This document shows positions 49,887 to 61,618 of a stretch of DNA of 64,000 bases, piece after piece (position 1 is the stretch's first letter; every line of letters begins with the position of its first letter). The translations under genes were made by a program, and so were the position numbers. Source of the stretch: Dysidea avara (taxonomy: Eukaryota; Porifera; Demospongiae; Dictyoceratida; Dysideidae); assembly GCF_963678975.1 (NCBI RefSeq), contig NC_089274.1, positions 2,530,001 to 2,594,000 of the forward strand, given 5' to 3'. The notes beneath the pieces are model-generated. The model saw nothing but the letters and a program-made list of their open reading frames with translations, had not been told where the DNA came from and ran no database searches.

Positions 49887-51286
49887 TATAGCTTTACTGC
49901 TAGTAAAACTTTTGCTGCTAATAAAAATTGCTTATAACAGCACGTGTGTGTTGAGCAGCTTAGGTGTGCCAGCTTGCCGAGGTGTCTAAACACAGTGCCT
50001 TACCCTATAGTAGCTTTTTGGGATGGCTTCACTGTACCCTATCTTTCTCCTTATTAAGGTGTTCCATCTCTTATAGGTCATCAGACACTTCCCCAGAAAT
50101 GGGCCTCACAAGTGGTCCTTGCAATTGGGTCACAGTATGTGTTTGGGTAAAAAATCAGTTCTTATATCAAAAAAAAAGCACTTTGCCACTACCCAAAATC
50201 TGCAAGCAAGAATGTCAGCTTTGGCAGCATCTTATTGGTCAGCTGATTCAGAAGTAAGTACCTCCCCACTCACTAAGAGGTTGACAGAACTGGCAGAGAG
50301 CTGCTATTGGTATTCCTTGAAAAGCATATGCTTTGCAACCAATTGTTTTCTACATGGTAGCTAACCCTGACTCTTGACCTGACCAGCTTCTGAGATCGCT
50401 TCAGTATCCACAGAAATTGAGAATATTTTAAGTATTTTCAGCAGTCCTATTTGATGACTATTCTATTACAGTATCTTGGCTGATTGTGCTATTAGAGTAT
50501 ATAGTTTTCAACCAACAAATGCCACTGCTGTAGTGGTTGTAGTGCTTACACCAGGCCTGATGGCTCACCGTCATGGCCACTCAGTCAGTCACTGTCAGAT
50601 GGCAACATCATTACAAACATTTGAAAGCAACTCAGCTGTAATAGCTAGCTATCACACAGTCATTATGACGAGTTGTGGAGACTGCCTCTGATCTCAAGAG
50701 CATATTCCTTAGAAGCTTCACAGTGTATCGATTAATTTGACTCTTCGAGTATTTGGGGGTTGAGCATGAATGGACCGGCTAGCAATCAATTTCTTTTAAA
50801 CGTGCAGTAATCATCAATCTGAGTCCAGAGCCACCCAGAGAAATTAAGGGGCCCAGGGCAAAGAGTTAAGTGGGGCCCCAGGGGCAAGGAGGGTTCCACT
50901 CTGAATCACAACTTCAGCTAGCTGTAAGTCAAAGACCAAAAAAAAAAAAAAAAAGAGGTCATTACGTGCCTACAATGACAATAGCTGCCCCTCACCGACT
51001 ATATCTCCTTATTTATAACTATACGTACATAGCTTGCTACACTGCTCCTCTGAAGAATACGGTGACTGCTGTATTAGAGTATCTAGATCTTGACTGCTCT
51101 ATTAAAGTATATCAATCTTTTTAACAGATATTCAAAGGGCCTTTGATGGGCCCCTTTCAGGCTGGGGCCCAGTGCAAAATGCCCCAGTTGCCCCCTGTGG
51201 CGGCCCTGTCTGAGTCACAGAAACTAGTAGGATCACCCACACCCATTAAATAAAATGGCATGCAACAGAGAAAAAGTCATGTTCAC

Positions 51287-51664
51287 TATAGTATGCACGC
51301 ATTGGGCTGGATCCTCAAAAACATTTAACAACTCATGGATGCAATTACACATGATCTTGAAATTTGGCTCATTTGCAGCACTGCTTGACCTGCTAAATAT
51401 TTCAAAATCTTTTCATTCAAATGTCTGATGCAATATTTATGGCCAATCAAAATTTTCACATACATTTCCTATGGAGAAGCCATAAAACTACAGTGTCCAT
51501 TACAGCCCTTTCCCAAACTTGTAATGGAGCCAAACGATACGTGTCTGTTGTTGACACCTTTGCTGTCACATCTAATCATCTGAAATGCTAACTCTCTTGA
51601 GAAAAAGTCCACTTTTAATTTTTGGCTGTTTTTCAGGATCCTCAACTTGTATGTACATACTATA
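51287..51664 (-). mobile_element. TIR element, copy 2 of 3 (inverted, diverged)
   Basis: Reverse-complement copy of 38631-39018. The 51664 end keeps TATAGTATGT. The other end is altered ('tatagtatgcacgcattggg' then 'ctggatcctcaaaaac'). The interior is clearly homologous, so this looks like the oldest of the three. Confidence 0.8.
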
Positions 51665-52394
51665 GTGATGATGGTGCATGTAACATGTCCAGTGATAGAA
51701 GAAGTTGTAGTCCAATGGTTGAAACAAAGAACTAATGTTAGGGATTCAGTTATATTTGTATATTTATACAAATGTTCTATTATACATGACTGCTCTATTT
51801 TGGGTAGTCAGAGTATCGTGCCTCTACCATCTATGGTAGTATTTTCGCAGATTGACAGGAATTCTCTCAAAATTTAGAACTTGATCAAAATATTATATTA
51901 ACGTTGTTTAGTTCAAAATACAAATAACTGTTAGCTATATTAGGTAACTACTTTGCTGCTCCTTTTCATGTCCCTATGATCACTGCAATTTTATTGTTTA
52001 ATACTACAAATTATTGTGCTATACTGCATACTGTTACTCACTACTCTTGTTCTGCAAACTAAATGGTGTGCCCAGTTGGAGTCCTGCAACTCAGTTTGCC
52101 TAAAATAAAAACTCAAATTTTAAAGGAGGGTTTCTCGTCTCTGGAATCATGTATACAGTCATGTGCATTCCTCGCAGCCCCGCCTCCGAGTTCGCCTCAA
52201 TAATTATGATCCAACCGAACCTCTGCTTCAACAGGTTGCAACATAGATAATGTTATCTATGGTTGTAACAATCGAAAACCTGTTCAGTGCGCGTTATATA
52301 GAGTTACTTTTTGTGATTGTCGGTTCAAAAATTGTCGTCATATTTACGTTTTGCTCGCACGTTCTGGAGCTGCTTGTATCGCTTGTAGGACACA

Positions 52395-53572
52395 ATGGCA
52401 GCGACTACGAGAGAAGGTAAATAAACTAGACAGTGTACACGTGTAGGGTTGAGCTGTTTAGAAATGTTAACACGTTATTACCATTGTGCTAATTTTAACA
52501 GAGTTAGAGCAGCAAATTAAAGAGTTTCAAGAGAAACGAGGATCCCTGAATAAAGCAAATACCGCCGAGTCATCAGACAAGGTATGTGGCGTTTATTTGT
52601 ACCAATAAGTTTGGCCGTAGTTTATAAGTGAGCCTTAAATAGAATTAACGTTTTCTTGGTGCTATTGTGTTCCTAACATAATGTTTGTTTTAGATTGGAT
52701 TTGGTTCTACTGGGCTATATGATGGTGATATTTATGATGGACCAACTCACAAGTAAGCAGATTAATTATACACATATTTTCAGTGGAAAGGATATTGGTA
52801 GCAGATAAATTTACCTAAATGAAATTAGAGGTTTAATTGTACACATGAATGTAAAATACAATACACTCTGTGTCGGCATTCTCATTCACTATGAACATAT
52901 ACACACAAGTACAAGGTATATGCTGTACACACAACATGGACTACAATGTTATAGTAGGTTAGCATGTAGGTGGCTTGGTTGTACATGGCATAAGATTGTT
53001 ACCAAACTTTGTGGAGTGATTCTTATCACTGGAAGGAACAAGTGCATTTATGTGTTGAGCAAGTATGAGCCTTCCATTATAGTTGGTATCCCTGATGGTG
53101 ATACAGTCTCCCACTCTGGACACATTCTCTGTAACATGATGAGTCAGCCTTAGTATTATATTGGGGGATCATTGAGGGAATTTGGGCCTTACAAATGTGT
53201 TTGGAATGAGCTACATATGTACAAAAATTGTGTCATTTTGTTTAAAGATACATGCACACTTGGCTGGCTCACAAGTTTCTTGTGTCACACTATCACGTGT
53301 GTCTTTATAGTGCATTACGTATAAACCCACTTACAAGACGTTACACATTATAATTGTATGCAGTTAGTAGATATCTAAATCTCACCTGTACAGGTTTGCT
53401 GGCTATGTCACATCCATCAATCCTAATGAAGAGGAGGTATGTGCTCAACTTGTACTGTAATGTGTTATGGGTATGACCCCCTCATTAGGAAGATGATGAA
53501 GATTCACATGCCCCAGCAAGAATGTCATATGGAGCCACATCAGAGATGCTACAAGAAATCCCAAGTGATGAG
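52395..53572 (+). CDS. SF3B1: SF3B1 N-terminal exons (5' part only, 96 aa)
   Basis: SF3B1 is the U2 snRNP scaffold that clamps the branch-site helix. Five in-phase exons are visible: 52395-52416, 52502-52581, 52694-52752, 53394-53436 and 53489-53572. They encode the family's unstructured N-terminus: an ELEQQIKEFQEKRGSLNKA helix, GFGSTGLYDGDIYDGPTHK, the diagnostic FAGYVTSINPNEEEEDDEDS block, then APARMSYGATSEMLQEIPSDE. The same order occurs in human SF3B1 residues 1 to about 105. Exon 5 ends at a good donor (GAG|gtgagt). None of the next expected exons (the DPFA/ADREDEYKKHRR region, TP-rich U2AF-ligand motifs, HEAT repeats) appears in the remaining 10.4 kb. The gene either continues past the window across a very long intron or is broken here. 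Confidence 0.92.
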
Positions 53573-55396
53573 GTGAGTGATGATATGGAGGGTATGGGTT
53601 TGTATGATATGGGATATGGGCTTGTGAAGAAAAAGTCACTTTCAATGTTTGATTACTTAAAGCATCTATGTTGCATAGTATACATTTACGTATGAACCTG
53701 CCGTACTGTATTCTTGTTGGATAATCAGTAGTGGCAAGAATGGATAGCAGAAGTACTGCCAGTTTTGTATTATGTACACAATGTGTGCCACACTTAACAG
53801 ACTACAACGTGACTAGTCAATACCAAGACATTTGCAAGTTTGCAAGCTCATTGTAGATCTAGAGAATGGTAACCAGGCCTTGCTTGTTTCACACACAAAG
53901 GTGTTGCTGTGTTGAGAAAGTGTTAGTGTAGGATAGGTGTTTGTAGTGTCATGTGATTGTGTTATGTTGTGTGTATGTGTTCTATGAAGAGGCTGATCTC
54001 AACCTGGACTGCTATACGTGAGTCTATCTCTTACAAGATGGCCTCTCTTCTCAATAGTAAACAACTAAGATGTATGAAATTGACATTGGTGTACCAAGGT
54101 GATATCCCATACTCTATTATCCTAGGACTTAAGAGACAGCAACAATGTTTGAAACCAAGAACTCTGTTATGAACTCATCTAGCAATAATGGTGGCATCAT
54201 ATCGTCTGCATGACTGACAATCATAATGGCAGCCACAATGCTTGAATTCTTTTTATCAAACATTTTTCTGTTGTTGAGCACCTTTGTCAACCAAAAAAGC
54301 TCAGGAACTATCCTCTTGACATGTAGATTGAGATACTCTTAAATGAAACAGTCACAACCACATGTGTATAACATAGCCATGCTATAGCAAAAAAGATTAC
54401 GAACTAACACAAATATAAAATGAAACAGGAATTTATTAAACCAGGTGCGTGCCCACAACTGGCCGCTTGTTTTTCTGAAATTGGTTTTGCCAAAACCAAG
54501 TGTCTCCGTGATCAGTATGTCTGTCCAATACCCACAGGCTTTGAGCTACAAAAATAAACCTTCACTCAAGGCTGTGGTGGTGGAGAGGCCTCAACAACCC
54601 AGACAGTAAGTTACCAGGTACCCACGATATTTTAATGCATGCTCCCACCAAGATTAGTCTTCATAATTACTCCATATTTTAAAGATTGCTGGTTTTTTTA
54701 AGTTGTGTTTCTATCCCATGGTTGCTTTTTATAGCTTACCACTATGATTGTTGTATGGTTGTTAAGCATTGTAACAAGAATGTTAGCTGTGCACGTGTTT
54801 CTATGGCTTCTTGTAGCGTAGTGCTTTGTTTAATTAATTAAAGGACTGAATTAATTTTCAAGTATGGAGTAACGTGTAACAGAAGGCAGTGGTCTTCTGT
54901 AAAACAACGGATTGCAGAAGACCACTGCCTGCTGTTTTTTGTTGTGCTTTTTACTTCATCTAATATAGTTGCTTCTCAGGCTAAACTTTGTTGTAAGATT
55001 GGTAAGTATTGTAACAGTAAAATGGTAGCCAAATACAAACGCTTATATGGCTTTGTGTAGATGGTGCTTTAAGGCAAGAAAGATAACCACTGTTTTCCAG
55101 CTTTGTTCACTGATTAATGTAGCTTAATCACTACACAATGTCCTCAAGATAGTTCAGTTGTATATCGATAGTTATATATATTATCGGTTGTTACCAGTGA
55201 TATCGGCTTCCATCGATATTATAAATTTTTCTATATCAGACACTGATACGATATATATCAGCCTCTAATAGTAAGATGACTTGTAAAACATATTACTTTA
55301 TGGGTGTTGTTGAGATTGCAGTGCCATGTTGCAGCAGTTTCTTTGTGATAGGTGGTAGTAAGGATCACAACATCAAAATGTGTAATAGGCTCTGTG

Positions 55397-55437
<41 letters not shown>

Positions 55438-55622
55438 GTGTATGCTGGTTCATTTTAAGTACCTCTCAGTCATGAGCAGTGTGATGTGGAGACAATTACT
55501 TTTGGTATGTATAATACTAGCAAGAGTTCATAATATCTTCTAATATTATGAACTCTTGATACTATATAAAGGGGCTAGCTTACTTATGGATCATCATGGG
55601 GTTTAACAAGACAATGAGTATG
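53573..55622. other. Intron or intergenic stretch after SF3B1 exon 5
   Basis: No exon or RNA gene recognised. There is a short inverted repeat near 54890-54930 ('ggcagtggtcttctgtaa' and 'gcagaagaccactgcc'), an AT-rich run of 'atcgata/tatcggt' near 55155-55260, and a (GT)n tract at 55398-55437. It is probably part of SF3B1 intron 5. Confidence 0.5.
55398..55437 (+). repeat. (GT)n microsatellite
   Basis: About 20 GT units, uninterrupted. Confidence 0.9.
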
Positions 55623-55692
55623 ATTTCCAAATGGCTCAGATCACGTAGTGATTGCATGCTATTTGGGATTATATGAAGAAGGTGAAGTCGAG

Positions 55693-55835
55693 CATATCAA
55701 TGGTGTTAGGCCTAGTTCCCTAGAGATTACAGCTAGTTGGTCGTTAAATAGAAACAGGATACGTAGCACGTGCGCTGTGCGCATGCGCAGAGAATCCTTA
55801 TAAAAATTGCCATGCTTTCACACCTCTGGCCTTTT
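55693..55835. repeat. DIRS terminal inverted repeat (3' arm)
   Basis: 143 bp, the exact reverse complement of 60084-60226. It includes a GC-rich run 'gcacgtgcgctgtgcgcatg' and TATAA-like 'cttataaaaattg'. Confidence 0.92.
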
Positions 55836-55881
55836 GATAGTGAGCCAAGTGTAAGTGAGAATTGGGCATGGGTGGGTGGGA

Positions 55882-56001
55882 CCATTGATATGCTCGACTT
55901 CACCTTCTTCATATAATCCCAAATAGCATGCAATCACTACGTGATCTGAGCCATTTGGAAATTATATTTCAGAAGGCTCAGTCTCACATATCAATGGTGT
56001 T
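55882..56001. repeat. DIRS internal complementary region
   Basis: Complementary in two adjoining blocks to the two outer ends of the element (81 bp to the 3' end, 42 bp to the 5' end), overlapping by three bases at AAT (55960-55962). In the DIRS model this region templates completion of the ends during circle formation. Confidence 0.9.
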
Positions 56002-56084
56002 GTTTGTAGCTCAACACATGGTGAAGTCGAGACAAGACATGCATACATATGCATGACACAGCATAATTGCACTTAATACATATG

Positions 56085-57240
56085 TTAGGTCTCACTGTTT
56101 CCAGATGCTATAACAGTTCGACCATATAGTGGATCATGAGAAGGTCGGTAGTAGAACCGCCTGAACACTGACTCAGCACTCCAGTCAGCAGCCCTCAGGA
56201 TGTCACTGGTCGTCACTCCAGAATCTGCAGCAGCTGATGCTGAGGCACTCCTTGTTGAGTGTGCTGTAAAAATACTAACATCAATACCAGATAACTTAAG
56301 CACCTCTTTTAACCACCGGGCAATGGTGCAAGAAGCAACCGGCTTGTGAGGCTTGATGATGGCCACAAACAACTTAGCAGAGTCCTTCCTTAGTGAGGAT
56401 GTGACTGCTAGATACTGTCGTAGAGTTGCCACAGGACAAAGTTCTGTATTGTCTGGAAAACTGGCAAAAAAGTAATCAGTAAGTGGCTTATTCTGCCTGG
56501 ATTGCTTGGCTAAAGAAGAAGGCTGGAAAATGACACCCTCAGGCTTGAAGTGACAATGGCTTACACATAGTGAAGCCAGATCAGCAGACCTAGATGGTCT
56601 GGCCAAAGACATCAGCATCACTAGCTTAAAAGTCAGTAGCTTTAGTGGGAGGGACTTTGTACACCCCCACTGTAGCATCTGATTTAGAATTACCTGGACA
56701 TCCCAGGTGGCTGTATAGCGAGGAAGAGGAGGTCTGGCATGGAAAGGACCCTAGCAATTAATGGATGCTTACCCACATCCATGTCATCCACTCTGTCATG
56801 TACACTGGATATAGCAGACGTATAGGCATTCAGGGAATTGGTCTGATAACCCTGTGAATGAAGGTCAGCCAAGAAATTGGCTACAGCTGAAACGGGATCC
56901 AAATTCCGTTCAGAACACCAGCCCAACCACTTCTTGAAGTGGGAGTCATAGGCTGTGGATGTCTTACTTCTCCAGGACTTGAGGAGGAGCTCCTTAGCTG
57001 CTTCCGAAAGGTCTCCACTTCCAAACTTCTGCCGGAGACAGGCCATATGGCTAGTTGGGGTATCAGATCCATTCTGGTTGCACTGGCTGTCCACTGAAAG
57101 AGGCTCATTGAGCGTGGGAGCTGCCGAGGATAGTCGTACAGCATTCCCAGTAGGACAGGGTACCAGGGTTGGCCCTTCCACACAGGAGCCACTAGGATTA
57201 ACACAGCTTGTTGGCTCTTCACTTGTGACAGGACTCTCCC
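56085..57240 (-). pseudogene. DIRS tyrosine recombinase (frameshifted)
   Basis: The recombinase follows the RT gene and overlaps it in another frame. Its N-terminal SAM-like domain (SWRSKTSTAYDSHFKKWLGW) ends near 56745 in one frame, and the domain resumes in a second frame with PRYTATW and continues to a stop at 56085. The catalytic residues of the second part are visible: Arg in RPSRSADLASL, His-x-x-Arg in HSTRSASASA, and a Tyr candidate in FRRFYYRP. An indel around 56740-56752 separates the two parts. The exact start is uncertain. Confidence 0.85.
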
Positions 57241-58670
57241 TATTAGGCACCATGGAGGGTTCGCATACCCCTTGATGCAACCCCAGTCCTGGCTGAAAGC
57301 ATCCGTTGCCTCGGCCAGTGGGTCCGGTCTCCAGCTGAAGAAACGAGACAGTTGTGTAGACAGACGAGTTGCAAACAGGTCCACCTCCAGTGGTCCCCAT
57401 TTCTTGTTCACCTGCTGGAACACATTGGTATGCAGTTTCCAATCTGTCCTGTCTGACATGGACCTGGACTCTGCATCTGCCACAACGTTCACCGTCCCCG
57501 GTATGTACTCTGCAGTCAGCACAATGTCCTTGGACAGGGCCCACAGCCAGAGGGCTTTGGCCAGGTCTGTGAGTAGGGGTGACACTGTGCCCCCCATGTT
57601 GTTGATATAGGCCACTGCAGTCTGGTTGTCCAGCTGCAAAAGAACTGTCACACCTGACTGATCCTTCAGGAAGGTCTTTGCCGCCAGGGTTGCTGCCAGC
57701 AACTCCAGACAATTGATGTGCATCCCCTGCTCGGAGTGGCTCCAAGGACCCCCTGTTCTGGAGCCATTGCAGACCACTCCCCATCCCATCAGAGAGGCAT
57801 CTGAGGTGATGGTCACAGTCTGTTGTTTGTGGAGGAGGGCCTTGCCATTCCATTGAGCAAGTTGCTCCTGCCACCAGGTCAGCTCCCCCTGGGCTGGAGC
57901 TGACAGGGACAGCAGCGTGTTGTAGTTCTGGTTGCTTTGGGACAGGGCTTTCTGAAGATCTCCCTGAAGTGATCGGTAAAACAGTGGTGCAGGGAGGACT
58001 GCCTGCGCCGCAGCATGCAGCTTCCCTATCAGTTGAGCTAGCTGTCGTGCTGTCACCTGTGAGCTCTTGAGAAGCTGGCTCACCTCTATCCTGATGTGGT
58101 GGAGTTTCTGTCCTGGCAGGCTCAGGTGTAGTGAGGTGGAGTCCACCTGGAGACCCAGGAACTCGATCCTCTGGGTCGGGGTGGTGATTGATTTGGGTAC
58201 ATTGATGATGAACCCCAGGCCTGTCAACAGATGCATCAGTGCTTCCAGATGGCCCTCCACCAGGGAAGGGGATTCCCCTAGAATCAGTATGTCGTCTATA
58301 TAGACTATCATACGCACACCCATACCCCGGAGGAGGATGGTGACGGGCTTCATCACTTTGGTGAATGCCCATGGGGCACACGACAGGCCGAATGGTAGGC
58401 ATGTAAACTGATAATGTTCCTGCCTCACTGTAAACCTCAGGAAAGGTTGGTGATCTGCATGTATCGGTATGGTGAAGTAGGCATCTTTTAGGTCCACCTT
58501 CACCATCCAGTCGTTCAGCCTCAGTAGCTCCTTGAGAGTTCCCATGCCCTCCATCTTGAAGTGCTGGGGCTCTACCCATTCGTTCAACCTCTTAAGGTTG
58601 ATGACTGGCCTCATTTGACCTCCTTTCTTGGGGACAAGGAAGAGGTTCGAGTGAAACCCTTTTTTGCAGG
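56881..58670 (-). pseudogene. DIRS reverse transcriptase-RNase H with methyltransferase-like domain
   Basis: A long open frame from 58614 (first Met, MRPVINLKRLN) or slightly upstream. RT motifs in order: KVDLKDAYFTIPI, LPFGLSCAPWAFTK, the catalytic YIDD (58291-58302). RNase H-like motifs follow: ITSDASLMGWG, NCLELLAA, LQLDNQTAVAY. The C-terminal part has VDLFATRLSTQLSRFFSW and ANPPWCLIGRVL, as in the Dam-methyltransferase-like module of DIRS elements. The upstream coding stretch (58951-58670, ending in KGAIVPVQDC) is in another frame. The switch occurs at an A6 run near 58665. Confidence 0.9.
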
Positions 58671-59008
58671 TGGCAATCCTGCACTGGCACTATGGCACCC
58701 TTCTCTAAGAGTGCCTTTACCTCCTCTTGAATTAGGGAGCTTTGCTCTTTTGAGGATATAGGAGGGTTTGGTTGACACTCCTGAACAGGCTGACTTATGA
58801 AGGGGATTTGGAAGCCCTTTACTGCTTCCAGAACCCACTTGTCTGTAGTTAACACTTTCCAATTGTCTTGGAAGTGTGCCAACCTCATGGCCACTGGGGT
58901 GGACAGCTGTGCTGTCTGTGGCTTCATAAAACCCTGCTGAGTCAGGTGCACAATGATATGGTTGACACTTTCTTTTGTTGATAAAAGAGTGTGTGCATGA
59001 GGTTCTAG

Positions 59009-60023
59009 TTACTTGCTGGTTGTCCTTTGGCTTGATCCTCCTCGGCCCTTGCCACCCCTGGGATAGGGTTGGTGACGACGCTGCACCTTGTAGGAATACT
59101 TGCTCCCTCGTTGCGTCGGGTACGAGGGAGCCTTGGAAAAACCCTGCGACTTTGGCGGGTTAGCTGGCAGACGAGAGTTTCTAAGAGTCTGCATCTGCTT
59201 GATATGGGCTGCAGCATTCTCCGGGAAGGAAGGTCCAAACAATGTAGTAGTTGCCGACGAGAACAGTTCATTCGACTCTGTGGCAAAGGACACCAAGTCT
59301 CGGTTGTACTCACTGAGTACGCCCAATCTCCTCTGGGAGGTACATCGTGAGGATGCATTTCCCAGAAATGACAGTGCTGCCCCTCACTGCCTGCTCAACA
59401 TCCTCAAAGTTCAGCACCGAGCCTGAGTTGATGCTTTCTAGCATCCCTGTCAGGGGCCCAACAGCATCCAGGAAGTGTGCCTGGATCTCTGATAGCTGGC
59501 TATCCGAGGATCTTACACTCTTTGAGCAATCCTCCTTCATGGACTTGTCCAGCCATGGGGCAGTGGTGAAAGTAGTGTCTGGCACGATAAATTCGGACCT
59601 GAGCTTCCTCCTTGTGACATTAGTCATAGGGGTGAACGCCTGACGGAGAAAATCTTCAGTCGGCTGGCTAACGGTAGTTAAGGCGACTTTGTCGCTCTTT
59701 ACCGGCTGCTCCCTGCTGTCGCGGCCATCGCCGTCGACAGGCTCGAGAGAATCCTCATCCCGCTGTTCGTCCTCTAGTTCCATCCGCTCTGCCCATGACA
59801 GAATGGGGACGACCTCATCAGAGTTACCTGACTGCGTAACACTTTGTGTTCGCGAGGTACTTTGTACCGAGCCAGGATCTTGATCCCTGAATAGCTGTGC
59901 CGTTCTCTGGGGAGTAGTTCGTTTCAGTTCGTCAACATCCTTCGTGACGTCTGACAGCTGCCCCTCCAGTCGCTGGAGAGACTCCTGGATAGCCGCGAAC
60001 GCAGATGCAGTGTCATCAGACAT
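59009..60023 (-). pseudogene. DIRS gag-like ORF (frameshifted)
   Basis: The first ATG (60023) opens MSDDTASAFAAIQESLQRLE, a coiled-coil-like start, and the frame continues to 59310. The Gag core appears to continue in a second frame from about 59340 (LGVLSEYNRDLVSFATESNE, then FGPSFPENAAAH) down to 59009, ending in a basic Gly/Arg tail typical of nucleic-acid-binding Gag proteins. One indel near 59335-59345 separates the parts. Confidence 0.75.
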
Positions 60024-60083
60024 CCATGTAGACTCGAAAGACGAGACGAAAATCACACAACAACCAACACTAGCGAGCTAGAA

Positions 60084-60226
60084 AAAAGGCCAGAGGTGTG
60101 AAAGCATGGCAATTTTTATAAGGATTCTCTGCGCATGCGCACAGCGCACGTGCTACGTATCCTGTTTCTATTTAACGACCAACTAGCTGTAATCTCTAGG
60201 GAACTAGGCCTAACACCATTGATATG
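60084..60226. repeat. DIRS terminal inverted repeat (5' arm)
   Basis: 143 bp, the exact reverse complement of 55693-55835. It lies just upstream of the gag-like start and presumably carries the element's promoter. Confidence 0.92.
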
Positions 60227-60369
60227 TGAGACTGAGCCTTCTGAAATATAATTATGATATTCCACTATCACTTTGTTCTATATATACACTAATAAGCAAG
60301 ATGGTATGGTATGTGAGGATATGGTTGATAATTCAAATCCACAATCAATAGTGTGAATAGACCTAATAG

Positions 60370-60414
60370 AAAACTACAACCCACAATCAGTAACTATGGG
60401 AAGGTCTATATAAA
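60370..60414 (+). promoter_or_regulatory. U5 snRNA gene 2 promoter
   Basis: 'aaaactacaacccacaatca' (about 60370-60389) and TATATAAA (60407-60414), 30 bp before the RNA start. It shares a longer upstream tract with copy 3, including 'caaatccacaat'. Confidence 0.75.
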
Positions 60415-60436
60415 GAATTGGTTGGTACGTTAATTC

Positions 60437-60553
60437 ACTCTGGTCTTCCTTCAGAGCGAATAAATCTTTCGCCTTTTACTAAAGATTTCCGTGGAGGAGG
60501 ACACATAATGAGTATGAAATGATTATTTTTTGCTTGCCCCTTAATTGGGGCCC
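60437..60553 (+). ncRNA. U5 spliceosomal snRNA, copy 2
   Basis: Identical to copy 1 from ACTCTGG through the Sm site ATTATTTTTTG. The tail differs slightly (TGCTTGCCCC, loop TTAATT, GGGGC). The RNA start lies 184 bp outside the 5' end of the DIRS element, so the insertion just missed the promoter. Both the hairpin and the Sm site are intact, so it is probably functional. Confidence 0.97.
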
Positions 60554-60624
60554 AAAGGAAACTAAGTTAATATCTGTGTATGGGAAAGGTTAACATCATA
60601 GCTACAAATATTGGCGCTGGTTGT

Positions 60625-61019
60625 TATAGCATGTTCACGTTGAGCTGAACCCTGAAAAACAGTTAAAAATTAAAAGTGGATTTTTCTCAACAGAGTTAAC
60701 ATTTCTGCCAACCAGATGATTATTGGTAACAGCAAAGGTGTCAACAACAGACACGTACGGTTTGGCTCCTTGGCTCCATTACAAGTTTGGGAAAGAGCTC
60801 TAATGGACACTGTACTTGTATGGCTTCTCCATAGGAAATGTATTGTGAAAATTTTGATTGGTCGTAAATATTATGTCAAACATTTGAACAACAAGATTTT
60901 GAAATATTTTTAGCGGATCAAGCAGTACTGCAAATGAGCCAAATTTCAAGATCGTGTGTAATTACATCCATGAGTTATTAAATGTTTTTGAGGATTCAGC
61001 TCAACGCAAACATACTATA
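60625..61019 (+). mobile_element. TIR element, copy 3 of 3
   Basis: Same orientation and near-identical interior to 38631-39018. Ends are TATAGCATGTTCACGTTGAG and the complement 'ctcaacgcaaacatactata'. It carries a small 9-bp duplication ('ttggctcct' region near 60763) relative to copy 1. It lies 70 bp after U5 copy 2. Confidence 0.85.
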
Positions 61020-61063
61020 ATTGCTGCAACAAGTGAAAATGATATTACTATATACTTTGTATG

Positions 61064-61618
61064 AGCAGAGGAGGTTGGACACGATATAAGCGCTTCTGAA
61101 ATTTATTACTGTTAATTGCATATTTCTAATATTGTAAAGAGGAGTAAGTGATAGAAGAAATGTTTAGCAATATCTACACCACGTTACCTTGTGCTTCTTA
61201 AGATGAACAGCAAATTCTTATTGCAACGTGGGTGTGCGAGTTTCTAATTCTCTTTTCGATTCTCTGTGAGGCCAAGCTAGTGGCGTCCGCTCTTCTTTTT
61301 CAATACCCTGAGAGGCTTTGTTAGCATGCACATTGCTTTCTTTGACAATTATTGTGCTTAAATGCACGTACATAAGGCGTCCCTATAGTATTAATTACAC
61401 ACGGATTCCACCCAGCAAACACTTACACACGTGATTCCCGTAGATTTCAATAGCGATTTACGTGCCTAGAGTAGTGGGGTTGAATGGGGTTGACCCGGCT
61501 GAATAGACTAAACTTAAAGTGCACTCTCGAATGGTATTTGTGAAAACTTTTGTGGACACTTGGTTAAACTTTCAATACAAAATGTATGCGCTCACGTGTG
61601 CGTGTCCAACCTCCTGTT
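61064..61618. mobile_element. MITE with GCAGAGGAGGTTGGACACG termini
   Basis: The left end 'gcagaggaggttggacacg' is mirrored by 'cgtgtccaacctcctg' at the right. About 555 bp, non-coding, of the same family as 16835-17485 and 45946-46186. Confidence 0.7.

Larger units (their letters stand above)
55623..60253 (-). mobile_element. DIRS-type tyrosine-recombinase retrotransposon (4.63 kb)
   Basis: The element reads on the minus strand from 60253 to 55623. DIRS elements insert through a circular intermediate with a tyrosine recombinase instead of an integrase. The inverted terminal repeats are identical over 143 bp (55693-55835 against 60084-60226). The internal complementary region at 55882-56001 has two halves: 55882-55962 is the complement of the 3' terminus (55623-55703) and 55960-56001 is the complement of the 5' terminus (60212-60253). 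The halves meet at a shared AAT trinucleotide. This is the textbook DIRS terminal layout. Gene order is gag-like, RT/RNase H/methyltransferase-like, then recombinase. At least three frameshifts disable the genes, yet the 143-bp arms are identical, implying recent insertion. It is probably inside SF3B1 intron 5, antisense. Confidence 0.93.

Noticed and set aside
57250..58579. N-terminal half of the 629-codon minus-strand frame
   Set aside because: It overlaps the RT-RNase H gene in another frame and lacks any family resemblance there. Only its last part (recombinase N-terminal domain) is real.
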